Source: Vitreoscilla filiformis
Lineage (GTDB): Bacteria; Pseudomonadota; Gammaproteobacteria; Burkholderiales; Burkholderiaceae_C
Reading direction: 5' to 3'
DNA length: 64,000 nt
Assembly: GCF_002222655.1 (NCBI RefSeq)
Contig: NZ_CP022423.1
Span: forward strand, 1,364,001-1,428,000
Under the pieces are notes generated by a model that searched no databases, was not told the origin of the DNA, and saw nothing but the letters and a program-made list of their open reading frames with translations. The position numbers and the translations under genes are program-made. Below, piece by piece: positions 7,750-17,756 of this stretch; the first letter of the stretch is position 1, and every line of letters starts with the position of its first letter.

Positions 7750-9344
7750 GAAGCGTAGCGGGGGAAAGGAGGCGGGCGGTAAATCACCACATCGCGGTCT
7801 GGTTCATATTCCGGTTCAGAATAGATTTTCTCGATGTTCACCGCCAAGGCCAGCAAAGCATAATAAATATAAGGAATGATGGAAATGCTGCTGGTCGAGA
7901 AAATCATCACCATGATGGTGAACAGGGTGGCAATCATGCTGTTGGCCAAATACCATCCATCCATGCCCGGGTCGAGCCGTTGACGCAAGCGCCACATTTT
8001 GACCAAGGCGATGATAAACATGCCAATGAAAGGCACCAACCCCGTCATGCCAAAGTTGAGCGCAATCCCGATATAGGAATTGACAATGTCCACAATCCCT
8101 TGGCCTTGTTTTAAGTATTCTAGGTAAGAAATGGCATTGGGCAAGCCGAAAAGCAAGTTGTCCTTGATCAGCTCAAGCGCGCCTTCAAAAATGGCCTGGC
8201 GATATTCCTTGTCGTCTTCCGGTGAGGCAGCAGCAGCAGCGGCAACCGCTTCGGGGTTGCCGATGATCGGCAGTTTGTTGATCAACTCCTGAAACGCCGG
8301 CACCACCGCCGCCAGCACGCTGAACACGGCCACACTGCCCGTCAGCGCCAGCATGATGTGGCGGACTTGGCCGGACAGCGCCGTGAACAGCAGCATCATC
8401 AAACCCGCACTCAGCCATGTGGCGCGGGACAAGGCCGTGCCCACCCCCGCCAGCAGCACCACCATGCCCAACCAGCCCACCCAGCGCTGGCGCGTGAAGC
8501 GGTAGAGCCACAGCCACAACCCGGTGGCGGTGGCCATGGCAAAACCGAAGGCCAGCGAGTGGCCGGTGGAGGTCTGGGCGCGCAACATGCCGTCGCGCAT
8601 CAGGTAAATACTCAGGCCCCACGCCTCGCCCCACCAGTCTTGGATCGCTCCGTAGATGGGCCAGCCGCGTGTCATTTCCGGGATGCTCACCAAGCACAGC
8701 ACCATGGAAAACAAGCAGAACCCCGCCAATGTGCGCCGAATTTGTGCATGGGTTGAAAATGCGAAACGCACACCCCAATAAGGCAAGTAAATGTCCACCC
8801 ACCATTCTGCGACTTGGCGCAACCACGCAGTGAAAGACGGGCCATACATGAAAGCCAAAATCGCACACATGCCCCAAAAATAAATGTGCATGGCCACGTC
8901 CATGGCATCTATGGGGGTTTTATGCGTGGGATGGTGCAAAGCCTCTTGCTGCTGTTGGCGGCGGGCTTCCAGTAAGGCTGGCAACAACAGCAGCCACGTG
9001 AGCATGCGGGAATGATCCACGTTCATCAGGTACACCCCCGTGGGGGGGACGACCGGGATGTTCGGCGTCATCATCAGCAGCAAAAACCACAGCGTCACCC
9101 GCCACGCCGGACGGCTTTCATGGGGGGGCAGACGCTCGGTGGCTTTTCGAATCAAGACCACGAGCGCCACAATGTAAACCCAAAAGCCTGGGGCCAAGAA
9201 AGCGGCGAGGGTGCCCATGGCCACCAGCTTGGCCATTTCTGCAAAATCCCGGGCTGGGATCAGGTCATAAAGATGTTTTCGCAGGGGCCAGAAAATCAAC
9301 CCAATCGCCAGCATGACAACGATCAATGGTTTAATGGGAGGCAT
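7746..9344 (-). CDS. O-antigen/exopolysaccharide polymerase-like membrane protein
   Basis: A 532-residue polytopic inner-membrane protein with roughly ten or more hydrophobic helices and a larger hydrophilic loop in its second half (EEDDKEYRQAIFEGALEL region), as in Wzy/O-antigen ligase-like proteins. RATWLSAGL and the loop after it resemble the Wzy_C region. The role in polymerising exopolysaccharide repeat units is inferred from topology and from its neighbours, a glycosyltransferase and an EpsL-like protein. Its start lies only eight bases from the divergent epsL-like start. Confidence 0.75.
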   Translation of the reverse strand: MPPIKPLIVVMLAIGLIFWPLRKHLYDLIPARDFAEMAKLVAMGTLAAFLAPGFWVYIVALVVLIRKATERLPPHESRPAWRVTLWFLLLMMTPNIPVVPPTGVYLMNVDHSRMLTWLLLLPALLEARRQQQQEALHHPTHKTPIDAMDVAMHIYFWGMCAILAFMYGPSFTAWLRQVAEWWVDIYLPYWGVRFAFSTHAQIRRTLAGFCLFSMVLCLVSIPEMTRGWPIYGAIQDWWGEAWGLSIYLMRDGMLRAQTSTGHSLAFGFAMATATGLWLWLYRFTRQRWVGWLGMVVLLAGVGTALSRATWLSAGLMMLLFTALSGQVRHIMLALTGSVAVFSVLAAVVPAFQELINKLPIIGNPEAVAAAAAASPEDDKEYRQAIFEGALELIKDNLLFGLPNAISYLEYLKQGQGIVDIVNSYIGIALNFGMTGLVPFIGMFIIALVKMWRLRQRLDPGMDGWYLANSMIATLFTIMVMIFSTSSISIIPYIYYALLALAVNIEKIYSEPEYEPDRDVVIYRPPPFPRYAS

Positions 9345-9352
9345 GACGTGCG

Positions 9353-10633
9353 ATGCAGCAAAGGTTCATGACGGGGTTTGAGCGCCAGCCCAAGAGACTG
9401 GCCGCACAAGTCGTGGCACGGTGGATGACGGGTTGGATTGTCGGGGCTGCGTGGTGCGTCGCGCCTGCGGCTTGGGCGGCTTGGGATGCGACGGCGTCCG
9501 AAAGCATCAGCCATGTGGACAACCTGCTGCGCAGCGAATCCGGCCAAGAGCGCGCCGACACCTTCCAAACCACCACCCTGGGCCTGGGCGCCGACTTGAC
9601 ATGGAGCCGCCAGCGCCTCCGGCTGGACACCCAAGCCGCGTTCAACCGCTACCAGCAATTCAGCGACCGGGACAGCACCAACACCAACACCAGCTTGGCC
9701 TGGAGTTGGCAAACCGTGGGGGCGCTCAGTGGTTCCGTGTCGGCGTTCCGCAACCGCTCGCAGTACCAGTACACCGGCCTGCTGGACACCGAGCAGGCCG
9801 CCTACTCGACCCAACAAGGCACCTCGGCCTCGCTGCGCCTGGGGGCTGGCGGGCCCTGGTCGGCTTCGGTGAGTTCTTCGCACTCGCGTTCGTCCTATTC
9901 CTTAGCGGCGCTGAACGCCCAGGCGGGGCAGCAAAACGCCACCTCGCTGAGTGTCGGTTATCGCACGGGGCCGCATGGCCAAGTGCAGTGGGTGAATTCG
10001 CGCTCAGTGACCGAGTCTCAGGGGCAGGTCAATGGCGTCACGCCGCGTTCGACGCAGACCAGCTCGCAACTCACGTTCGACTATATCCACAGCCCTAAAA
10101 CCAACTGGCATCTGAATTGGGGGCGCAGCGTGGGGGTGAGCAGCATGGGGCAACGCACGCCCAGCAACGTCGGGGGCGTGAACCTGTCGTGGCAACCGAC
10201 GGCCAAACTGTCGGTCGGCATGGGCTGGCAGCGCGACACCCGCAGCAGCCAAAGCACCATCCAAACCTTGGCGCCCGGGGATACCGCCGAAGATCCCTTG
10301 CAGGTCATCACCACCGGCCTGCTCAACGAAGGGGTGACCACCTCAACCCGCCTCAACCTCGGTTGGGCGGTGAGCGTCCGCAGCAACCTGGGCCTGTCTT
10401 ACAACGATGTGCGCACCAGCTCGGCCAGTTTGGTGGTCAATGGGGCGTTGTTGGATGTGAGCGCCAGCCGATCGCGGCAGATGGCGTTGAGCTGGAGCCA
10501 CACCCTGTCGCGGGCCTGGTCGATGAGTTGTTCGTTGACGCGGGAGCGTTTGTCCGTGTCCGAAGCCAGCACCTTGGGCCACGCCTACACCGCTCGCACC
10601 ACCGCGTGTTCGCTGAGTTTGCGCCTGCAATGA
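9353..10633 (+). CDS. EpsL-like outer-membrane beta-barrel protein
   Basis: The 426-residue product has a long signal region ending AAWA near residue 42, and then regularly alternating polar/aromatic strands through to the end, closing on ACSLSLRLQ, typical of an outer-membrane barrel. Composition (Ser, Thr, Gln, Asn rich) and genomic place match the EpsL family found in betaproteobacterial exopolysaccharide operons, where it is thought to act in polymer export. GGGAGG lies about 11 bases before the ATG at 9353. The family call rests on general likeness and context, so it is moderate. Confidence 0.68.
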   Translation: MQQRFMTGFERQPKRLAAQVVARWMTGWIVGAAWCVAPAAWAAWDATASESISHVDNLLRSESGQERADTFQTTTLGLGADLTWSRQRLRLDTQAAFNRYQQFSDRDSTNTNTSLAWSWQTVGALSGSVSAFRNRSQYQYTGLLDTEQAAYSTQQGTSASLRLGAGGPWSASVSSSHSRSSYSLAALNAQAGQQNATSLSVGYRTGPHGQVQWVNSRSVTESQGQVNGVTPRSTQTSSQLTFDYIHSPKTNWHLNWGRSVGVSSMGQRTPSNVGGVNLSWQPTAKLSVGMGWQRDTRSSQSTIQTLAPGDTAEDPLQVITTGLLNEGVTTSTRLNLGWAVSVRSNLGLSYNDVRTSSASLVVNGALLDVSASRSRQMALSWSHTLSRAWSMSCSLTRERLSVSEASTLGHAYTARTTACSLSLRLQ

Positions 10634-10710
10634 GCTGACACGTCACCGTCACGCGCCAGTGCAGGCGGGACGCCACAATGCCGCTTTTGTTGTTGTCAAG
10701 AGCGCATGGC

Positions 10711-12069
10711 ATGAAGATCACGGTCATCGGTACGGGTTACGTGGGGTTGGTCACGGGGGCGTGTCTGGCCGAGATGGGCAACCACGTGGTTTGCTTGGAT
10801 GTCGATGCACGCAAGATCGACATCCTCAACAGCGGCGGCATTCCAATCCACGAGCCGGGTTTGTTGGAGATTGTGCGCAGCAACGCCGCTGCGGGCCGAC
10901 TGGAGTTCACCACCGACGTGGCCCGCTCAGTGGCCCACGGCACCTTGCAATTCATTGCGGTGGGCACCCCGCCCGACGAGGATGGTTCAGCCGATCTGCA
11001 ATACGTGTTGGCGGCAGCGCGCAGCATTGGCCGCCTCATGACCGACTACAAAGTCATCATCGACAAGAGCACCGTCCCCGTGGGCACGGCCGACAAGGTG
11101 CGTGCCGCCGTGGCCGACGAACTGGCCCAACGTGGCCACAGTGGCATGGCGTTTTCGGTGGTGTCCAACCCTGAGTTTTTGAAGGAGGGCGCGGCGGTGG
11201 CGGACTTCACCCGTCCGGATCGCGTCGTGGTGGGGGTGGATGAGGGGGATGACCGTGCGGCCATGCTCATGCGCTCGCTTTACGCCCCCTTTATCCGCAA
11301 CCGCGACCGGCTGCTGGTGATGGACATCAAGAGCGCCGAGTTCACCAAGTACGCTGCCAACGCCATGCTGGCCACGCGCATCAGTTTCATGAACGAGCTG
11401 TCGCGCTTGGCCGAGGTGATGGGGGCGGACATCGAGGCCGTGCGCATCGGCATCGGTTCCGATCCGCGCATCGGCACGCATTTCCTCTACGCTGGCGCGG
11501 GCTACGGCGGGAGCTGCTTCCCCAAAGACGTGAAAGCCCTGGCCCGCACCGCCGCCGAAAACGGCCTGCCCAGCCAAATGATGGCCGCTGTCGAAGCCGT
11601 GAACGACGCGCAAAAGCAGGTGCTGGCGCGCAAAGTGGCGTCGGTTTACGGCGAGGATTGGCGTGGCAAAACCTTCGCCGTGTGGGGCCTGGCCTTCAAA
11701 CCCAACACCGATGACATGCGCGAAGCCCCCAGCCGCGTGCTGCTGGCCGAGCTGGTGCGCCGAGGCGCCCAAGTGCGTGCTTACGACCCCGTCGCCGCCG
11801 AGGAGGCTGCGCGTGTGCTGGCGTTGGATTTGGGTTGTGCGCCCGAGCAGGCGGGCATCACGCTGGTGAACTCCGCCACCGAAGCCCTGAGCGGCGCCGA
11901 TGCGCTCATCATCGTCACCGAATGGAAAGAGTTCCGCACGCCGGACTTCGAAGCGCTGGCCAGTGCCCTGCGCGATCGGCGCATTTTTGATGGCCGCAAC
12001 CTCTACGAACCCGCCTTGATGCGTGACAGCGGGTTGCACTACCTGTCGATCGGGCGCCCGGCATGTTGA
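10711..12069 (+). CDS. ugd: UDP-glucose 6-dehydrogenase
   Basis: The 452-residue enzyme oxidises UDP-glucose to UDP-glucuronate, a precursor for acidic exopolysaccharide. The NAD-binding start [20 protein letters not shown], the [12 protein letters not shown] segment, [16 protein letters not shown] and the active-site [10 protein letters not shown] with its nucleophilic Cys are all present, as is the C-terminal [17 protein letters not shown] used the ATG at 10711 because it begins the Rossmann strand; the upstream ATG at 10678 adds residues with no homology. It follows the EpsL-like gene and overlaps the NUDIX gene by 7 bp. Confidence 0.95.
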   Translation: MKITVIGTGYVGLVTGACLAEMGNHVVCLDVDARKIDILNSGGIPIHEPGLLEIVRSNAAAGRLEFTTDVARSVAHGTLQFIAVGTPPDEDGSADLQYVLAAARSIGRLMTDYKVIIDKSTVPVGTADKVRAAVADELAQRGHSGMAFSVVSNPEFLKEGAAVADFTRPDRVVVGVDEGDDRAAMLMRSLYAPFIRNRDRLLVMDIKSAEFTKYAANAMLATRISFMNELSRLAEVMGADIEAVRIGIGSDPRIGTHFLYAGAGYGGSCFPKDVKALARTAAENGLPSQMMAAVEAVNDAQKQVLARKVASVYGEDWRGKTFAVWGLAFKPNTDDMREAPSRVLLAELVRRGAQVRAYDPVAAEEAARVLALDLGCAPEQAGITLVNSATEALSGADALIIVTEWKEFRTPDFEALASALRDRRIFDGRNLYEPALMRDSGLHYLSIGRPAC

Positions 12070-12959
12070 CGCGCTGGCCCGCCCTGACAGCGGCCCGCCA
12101 CGTCAGCGCCCCGCGCCAAACCGTGTGGGTGTGCCAAAGCGGGCCAATGCAGCGTGCCGGCTCGGTGGCCGTTGCCGATGGGGCGGCCTTGGCGGCGTGG
12201 CCGGGGTTGTGCGAACCCCACGCGGACGGCTGGTGCCTGCACCTCCCAGCGGACGTGGCCGCCGCCAGCGCCGCCTTGGCTTCGCTGAACCGGGCGTTGC
12301 ACGCGGGGGGACGCATCCGGGCGTGGCGCGAGGAGCCTTATCCGCTGCTGGCCGAATCTGGCACGCTGCTGGCGGTGATCGAGCGGGCCTCGGCGCGCTT
12401 TTGGGGGGCATTGACGTTCGGCGCCCATTGCAACGGTTACGTCGTCGGGGCGGACGGGCGCCCCAGCCACCTCTGGGTGGCGCGCCGCTCGGACACCAAA
12501 CCCACCGACCCCGGCAAACTCGACAACCTCATCGGCTGCGGTGTGCCCCACGGCCAAACGCCGCGCCAAGCGTTGATCCGCGAAGCCTGGGAAGAAGCCG
12601 GTTTGCAGTCCGCGCAGCTCACCGGCTTGCAAGCGGGGCGGGTGCTGAACATCGCCTGCGACATCCGCGAAGGTTGGCAGCACGAATGGCTCTACGCCTA
12701 CGACTTGGCCTTGCCCTCCGGCCTCCTCCCCGTGAACCAAGATGGTGAGGTGGCCGAACACCGCCTCTGGCCCATCGACCAGGCCTTGGCCTTCGCCGCC
12801 GAAGGCCGCATGACGATGGATGCCAGCTTGGCCACGTTGGACTTCGCCCTGCGCCATGCGCTGCTGCCCGCCGACGAAGCCGCCGAACTCGCGCCCCGCT
12901 TGGCGGCGCTGTGCGTGACGCCCGAAGCGGCGCGGCGCTTCGATCCGCCGATCGTTTAA
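12063..12959 (+). CDS. NUDIX hydrolase with DUF4743-type N-terminal domain
   Basis: The 298-residue protein has an N-terminal region of about 115 residues followed by a NUDIX domain. The NUDIX box is seen as [21 protein letters not shown], with the REAWEEAG core complete but Gln in place of the first Glu. The layout resembles eukaryotic-like Tnr3/DUF4743 proteins, thought to hydrolyse oxidised thiamine diphosphate or related nucleotide-diphosphate compounds. The start overlaps the ugd stop. The substrate is inferred only from family likeness. Confidence 0.82.
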   Translation: MLTRWPALTAARHVSAPRQTVWVCQSGPMQRAGSVAVADGAALAAWPGLCEPHADGWCLHLPADVAAASAALASLNRALHAGGRIRAWREEPYPLLAESGTLLAVIERASARFWGALTFGAHCNGYVVGADGRPSHLWVARRSDTKPTDPGKLDNLIGCGVPHGQTPRQALIREAWEEAGLQSAQLTGLQAGRVLNIACDIREGWQHEWLYAYDLALPSGLLPVNQDGEVAEHRLWPIDQALAFAAEGRMTMDASLATLDFALRHALLPADEAAELAPRLAALCVTPEAARRFDPPIV

Positions 12960-13074
12960 AACTGCTTCAAGTTTTTTGAATGGAGGCACCCCGTCAGGCT
13001 GAACCCTGCCTGACGTAGCGCCCGGCACACTGACGCCATCGAATCACTTCCCTGGATACCGAACGGGGTTTCCG

Positions 13075-13626
13075 ATGGCTGACACATTCAAAACCAGCGA
13101 ACGCTACACCAGCGTCGCGATCACTTTGCACTGGCTGCTGGCGCTGCTCATGGTCGGGACGTTCGTTCTGGGCGTCTACATGCACGAGTTGCCGATGTCC
13201 CTGGCCAAGCTCAAGCTGTTCAACTGGCACAAATGGGCGGGGGTGGTGATTTTGGGCCTGTCCGTGCTGCGCTTGCTGTGGCGCGTCACCCATCGCCCGC
13301 CAGCCGATCTGCCCGCCCCGCCGCTGCAACAACTGGCGGCCCACGCGGTGCATGGGGCGTTGTATGCGCTGTTCTTCGCCGTGCCCTTGGTGGGCTGGGC
13401 TTACAGCTCGGCGGCGGGTTATCCCATCGTGCTGTTTGGCGTGCTGCCCTTGCCGGATTTTGTGGCGGTGGACAAAGCCCTGTCCGACAACCTCAAGCCG
13501 CTGCACGGGTGGCTGGCTTGGTCGATGGCCGTGCTGGTGGCCCTGCACGTTGCGGCGGCGCTCAAACACCACGTCATCGATGGCGATGGCCTGCTGAACC
13601 GCATGCGCCCCGGCCGCGTCGCCTGA
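13075..13626 (+). CDS. Cytochrome b561 family protein
   Basis: A 183-residue four-helix membrane protein. Candidate haem ligands are the histidines in ITLHWLL, NWHKWAG, KPLHGWLAW and ALHVAAALKHH, placed at helix ends as in bacterial di-haem b561 proteins of the CybB type. It would pass electrons from quinol in the inner membrane. It sits directly ahead of two YceI genes, a frequent combination in proteobacteria. Confidence 0.9.
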   Translation: MADTFKTSERYTSVAITLHWLLALLMVGTFVLGVYMHELPMSLAKLKLFNWHKWAGVVILGLSVLRLLWRVTHRPPADLPAPPLQQLAAHAVHGALYALFFAVPLVGWAYSSAAGYPIVLFGVLPLPDFVAVDKALSDNLKPLHGWLAWSMAVLVALHVAAALKHHVIDGDGLLNRMRPGRVA

Positions 13627-13670
13627 GGTTGTCCGCCTTTTTCCTTCTTTTCGTTTGCAAGGACATCGTC

Positions 13671-14237
13671 ATGATGCGTCGTTCCCTGATCCTGGCCGCG
13701 CTGGCCGTGTTGAGCAGCGCACCGGCCCTGGCCCAGCAAAAAGTGCTGCCTACGCCCCAAAGCCAGCTCGGTTTCACCTTCCGCCAGATGGGCGTGCCGG
13801 TGCAAGGCCAGTTCAAAACTTGGGATGCCCAGCTCAGTTTTGACCCGAAAAAGCCCGAAGCCACCACCGTCAAATTCAACGTGAACATGGGCAGCGTCAG
13901 CTTTGGCGCGGCAGAGACCGAGGCCGAAGCCGCCAAGGCACCCTGGTTCAACGTGCCCAAGTTCCCGCAGGCGCAGTTCCAGTCGACGGCGGTGAAGGCT
14001 GCCGGGCCGGGCAAGCTGGCGGTGAGCGGCAAGCTCAACATCAAAGGCAGCGTGCGGGATGTGACCGTCCCCGTGAGCCTGAGCCAAGCCGGTGGGGTGA
14101 CCACCGCCACCGGCACCTTCGCCATCAAGCGCCTGGATTTCAAGATCGGGGACGGCGAATGGGCCGACACCTCGATCGTCGCCGACGACGTGCAGGTGAA
14201 CTTCAAGTTCGCCGTGCAAGGCGTCGCCCCGTTGTGA
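13671..14237 (+). CDS. YceI family periplasmic protein (first copy)
   Basis: The 188-residue product has a signal peptide ending ALAQ and a YceI lipocalin-like barrel, as in polyisoprenoid-binding proteins. Seen are SQLGFTFRQMGVPVQGQF, a FNVPKFPQAQFQS segment and the GKLNIKGSVRDVTVPV strand pair characteristic of YceI. AAGGA lies about eight bases before the ATG. The ligand is probably an isoprenoid or amphiphile, by family. It diverges from the second copy, so this is not a recent duplication. Confidence 0.9.
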   Translation: MMRRSLILAALAVLSSAPALAQQKVLPTPQSQLGFTFRQMGVPVQGQFKTWDAQLSFDPKKPEATTVKFNVNMGSVSFGAAETEAEAAKAPWFNVPKFPQAQFQSTAVKAAGPGKLAVSGKLNIKGSVRDVTVPVSLSQAGGVTTATGTFAIKRLDFKIGDGEWADTSIVADDVQVNFKFAVQGVAPL

Positions 14238-14279
14238 TTTGTTGATTCGCTTTCGCTTCAGCCCCTAGGAGATGCATCC

Positions 14280-14846
14280 ATGAAGACCGCTTTCATCGCC
14301 GCTGCCGTGCTGGCCGCTTCGACCGTGTCCGCCCAAGCCGCGACCTACGCCATCGACCCGACGCACACCTTCGTCACCTTCGAAATCAGCCACTTTGGCA
14401 CCTCGACCAACCGCGCTCGCTTCGACAAGAAACAAGGCACGGTAGAGTTTGACCGCGCCGCCAAGACCGGCAAGGTCGATCTGACCATCGACATGACCTC
14501 GGTCAGCTCGGGCACTGCACCGTTCGACAAGCACCTCAAGAGCGCCGACATCTTCAACGTCGAAGCCCACCCGACTGCCAAGTTCGTAGCCGACAAGTTC
14601 GTCTTCAACGGCGACAAGGTGGCCGAAGTGCAAGGCACCCTGACCCTGGCCGGCAAAACCAACCCCATCACCCTGAAGGCCACGAACTTCAACTGCTATG
14701 ACAGCCCGATGCTCAAGCGCGAAGTCTGCGGCGGGGACTTCGAAGCCACGCTGGTGCGCAGCCAGTACGGCATCGACTACGGCCTGAAGTGGGGTTTCCC
14801 GGACGCGGTGCGCCTGGTGATCCAAGTCGAGGCCGTCAAGCAGTGA
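14280..14846 (+). CDS. YceI family periplasmic protein (second copy)
   Basis: A second 188-residue YceI protein, with signal peptide ending AQAA and the family blocks YAIDPTHTFVTFEISHFG, FDKHLKSADIFNVEAHPTAKF and GTLTLAGKTNPITLKA. It is closer to the canonical E. coli YceI than the copy upstream. TAGGAGA lies about seven bases before the ATG. It follows cytochrome b561 and the first YceI, probably in one operon. Two cysteines (NCYD and EVCGG) could form a disulphide. Confidence 0.93.
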   Translation: MKTAFIAAAVLAASTVSAQAATYAIDPTHTFVTFEISHFGTSTNRARFDKKQGTVEFDRAAKTGKVDLTIDMTSVSSGTAPFDKHLKSADIFNVEAHPTAKFVADKFVFNGDKVAEVQGTLTLAGKTNPITLKATNFNCYDSPMLKREVCGGDFEATLVRSQYGIDYGLKWGFPDAVRLVIQVEAVKQ

Positions 14847-14853
14847 GATCGGC

Positions 14854-17595
14854 TCAGGCGCTGGCCGGGTGGAACACCGCCTGCCACAGCGCCTGAATCG
14901 CCGCCCGTTCAGCGATGAATTGTTCGGGCGGGAAGTGCGTCGGCTGCTCGTCCAAGCGGGCGCGGTGTTGGGCGCGGCGCAGTTCGCGGTAAGCGTCCGC
15001 TGCCGCGTGGCCAACGCCCGCAGGCAGCAAGCCGCACGCTTCGGCACGCTGCAACAGGGCGATGTTGCCGGCGTTGTCCTGCAACGCGGTGTTCGGGCAG
15101 GCGTGCGCCAGCACCAAGAATTGCACCGCGAACTCGGCGTCCATCATGCCGCCGTGGCTGTATTTCACATCGAAGCGTTCCCCGCGCACGGCTTTGGCAG
15201 CGGCGACTTTGTCACGCATGGCCCGCACTTCCTCGCGCAAGGCGGCCAGGTCACGCGGGGCGCACAGCACGGCGCGGCGCGTGGCTTCGAAGCGCTCACC
15301 CAGCGCCGCATCCCCCGCGCAGAAACGGGCGCGGGTGATGGCTTGGTGTTCCCACGTCCAGGCGGTGTTGCTGCCTCGGCCACGCTGGTAGTTGTCGAAC
15401 GAGGTGATGCTCGTCACCAACAGACCGGAGTTGCCGTTGGGGCGCAGGGCGGTGTCGATGTCGAACAGCTCGCCCGCAGCGGTGCGCAGCGTCAACCAGC
15501 CGATGAGTTTGCGCACGAAGGCGGCGTACACCTCGGCGGCGCGGTAGGCGTCGGTTTCGTCGGCGTCGTCGTAGAGGAAGACCACATCCAGGTCACTGCC
15601 GTAGCCCAGTTCCAGCCCACCGAGTTTGCCGTACGCGATGACGGCAAAACGCGGGCTCGGGCGGTGGCGCTGGCGCAGGTGATCCCACGCCCAGCGCAGC
15701 GCGCAATCCAAGAGCGCGTCGGCCAGCGCGGACAAATCGTCCGCCACCTGTTCCACCGTGATGCGTCCTTCCACGTCGCGCACCAGCGTGCGGAACACCT
15801 CGGCGTGGTGGGCGCGGCGCAGCGCGTCCAGCAACAACCCTTCGTCCATCTCGCCGGCACGCACCCAGGCGGCGTGGCGTTCTTCCAGATTCGCCACAAA
15901 ATCCGCCCGGTCGAACCGATCGGCGATTTGGCGCTCGTCGGCCAGCTCATCGATCACGCCGGGGTGGCGCATCAGGTACTGCATCGGCCAGCGGGCCAGA
16001 CCCAGCAGGCGCAGCAGACGCCGATGCACTTCGGCCCGTTCCACCAGCAACGCCAGGTAACTTTCGCGGCGCAGCAGCGGCTCCAGCCAATCCACAAAAC
16101 GCAGCGCGGCGGCGGGGGTGCAATGGCCCTCCGCCACGGTGACGGCGGCCCGCACCATCAATTTGCCCAGGCGCAGTTTGCTTTCTTCGCGCAGCGCCTG
16201 CACTTTGGGGCTGGCAGCAAACGGGCGCACCCGTTCCACCAGATCGGCGGGGAGTTTGTCCAGCAACGTTTCGCTGTCGATGGGCAGCGGCGCGCCGCAG
16301 CGTTTGCAGCCACCTGGGCCGGCGGTGCCTGAGGCGTTGCTGGGCGGACGGTTGTCGTGCAACAGCGCGTCGAACTCGGTGGCGACCAGCTCGCGCACGG
16401 CGCAGAGTTTGTCCAGCAGCTCGCAGGTTTCGGCGCTGCACAGCATGTCCAGGCTGGCGGCGATCCAGCCCAAATCGCCATCGCCGGTCGGCAGCAGATG
16501 GGTTTGCTGGTCGTCCAAGAACTGGATGCGGTGCTCAACTTGGCGCAAAAACACATAACCGTCGGCCAGCGCCTGGGCGGTTTCCGGTTTCATCAGGCCC
16601 CGGGCGGCGAGTTTGTCCAGCGCCCGCAAGGTTGAACGGGTGCGGATTTCGGGGAAATGCCCGCCCCGCGCCACTTGCAGCAACTGCACGATGAATTCGA
16701 TTTCGCGGATGCCCCCGCGTGAGAGCTTGACATCGTTGGCCCGTTCCGGGCGCCCAGCGGCGCGGCGCTGGGCTTCTTCGCGGATCTTGCGGTGCAGGTT
16801 GCGCAGGCCCTCGAACACGCCGTAATCGAGGTAACGCCGGTACACGAAGGGCGTCACCAAGGCGCGCAGTTGCAAGGTGCGCCCACTGTCCACCCCGGCA
16901 CGCGGCGCCACCACGCGGCTCTTGAGCCAGGCGAAGCGCTCCCACTCGCGCCCTTGCACCAGGAAGTATTCCTCCAGCATCGCCAAACTCACCACGGGCG
17001 GGCCCGAGTTGCCATTCGGACGCAGTGCCAGATCGACGCGGAACACAAACCCGTCTTCCGTTACATCACCGATCAGGGCATAGAGCCGTTTGGCCACCAG
17101 GGCGAAGTATTCGTGCGCCGTCACCGGGCGCGGGCCGTGGGTGTGGCCGTCTTCCTCGTAGACGTAAATCAGGTCAATGTCCGAGGACACGTTCAGCTCA
17201 CGCGCCCCGAGTTTGCCCATGCCCACGATCCAAAAATCGATCGGCTGGCCGGTTTCCGTCATGGGCGGGCCGTGGCGGTCGTCGGCTTCGATGCGGGCTT
17301 GCGCCAGCGCCACTTCCAGCGTGGCTTCGGCCAGATGCGTCATGGCCAGGGTGATGACGTTCAGGGGCACGCGCTGCTCAATGTCCAGCACGGCCAAGCG
17401 CTCGATCACCAATTGCCGCGCCACCCGCAGCGCCGACACCAACGGGCGCCCTCGGTTTTGGAGCGTTTGCACCAAGGTGGTGATGGTGGCCACATCGGGC
17501 ACACCGGCGGGCAGCAAGGCCAGCTCGGCGTCGTAGCGGCGGCGCACACGTTGAACAAAGCGGCTGTGGCTGGCAAGGGCGGGCGAGAGGGTCAT
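14854..17595 (-). CDS. glnE: Bifunctional glutamine synthetase adenylyltransferase/deadenylylase
   Basis: The 913-residue protein controls glutamine synthetase by adding and removing AMP, in response to PII and glutamine. Two nucleotidyltransferase domains are seen. The N-terminal deadenylylase half carries GMGKLGARELNVSSDIDLIYVY and the C-terminal adenylylase half carries AYGKLGGLELGYGSDLDVVFLYDD, each with G(S)DxD metal ligands. RPNGNSG and the VKLSRGGIREIEF / KYSHGGMMDAEF blocks also occur in both halves. I placed the start at MTLSPALAS since the longer frame adds unrelated sequence. E. coli GlnE is slightly longer. Confidence 0.95.
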   Translation of the reverse strand: MTLSPALASHSRFVQRVRRRYDAELALLPAGVPDVATITTLVQTLQNRGRPLVSALRVARQLVIERLAVLDIEQRVPLNVITLAMTHLAEATLEVALAQARIEADDRHGPPMTETGQPIDFWIVGMGKLGARELNVSSDIDLIYVYEEDGHTHGPRPVTAHEYFALVAKRLYALIGDVTEDGFVFRVDLALRPNGNSGPPVVSLAMLEEYFLVQGREWERFAWLKSRVVAPRAGVDSGRTLQLRALVTPFVYRRYLDYGVFEGLRNLHRKIREEAQRRAAGRPERANDVKLSRGGIREIEFIVQLLQVARGGHFPEIRTRSTLRALDKLAARGLMKPETAQALADGYVFLRQVEHRIQFLDDQQTHLLPTGDGDLGWIAASLDMLCSAETCELLDKLCAVRELVATEFDALLHDNRPPSNASGTAGPGGCKRCGAPLPIDSETLLDKLPADLVERVRPFAASPKVQALREESKLRLGKLMVRAAVTVAEGHCTPAAALRFVDWLEPLLRRESYLALLVERAEVHRRLLRLLGLARWPMQYLMRHPGVIDELADERQIADRFDRADFVANLEERHAAWVRAGEMDEGLLLDALRRAHHAEVFRTLVRDVEGRITVEQVADDLSALADALLDCALRWAWDHLRQRHRPSPRFAVIAYGKLGGLELGYGSDLDVVFLYDDADETDAYRAAEVYAAFVRKLIGWLTLRTAAGELFDIDTALRPNGNSGLLVTSITSFDNYQRGRGSNTAWTWEHQAITRARFCAGDAALGERFEATRRAVLCAPRDLAALREEVRAMRDKVAAAKAVRGERFDVKYSHGGMMDAEFAVQFLVLAHACPNTALQDNAGNIALLQRAEACGLLPAGVGHAAADAYRELRRAQHRARLDEQPTHFPPEQFIAERAAIQALWQAVFHPASA

Positions 17596-17756
17596 CACGG
17601 CAGTGGGCGGGCGAAAGCAGCCAGATGGTTGAGTGAGTTCAAGGGATTCTGCCGCAGGCCCCACGGGGACAGGGCCACCTGGGTCAACAAGGGTGTGAGG
17701 GGGGCGGGGGTATTGGCGCCACGATGGGTGCCACGTTTGTCCTCTATGCTGACGAC

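Noticed and set aside
14869..16332. Long plus-strand open frame opposite glnE
   Set aside because: It is a GC-rich antisense shadow of a gene with firm homology; residues are His/Arg/Gln-rich without domain.
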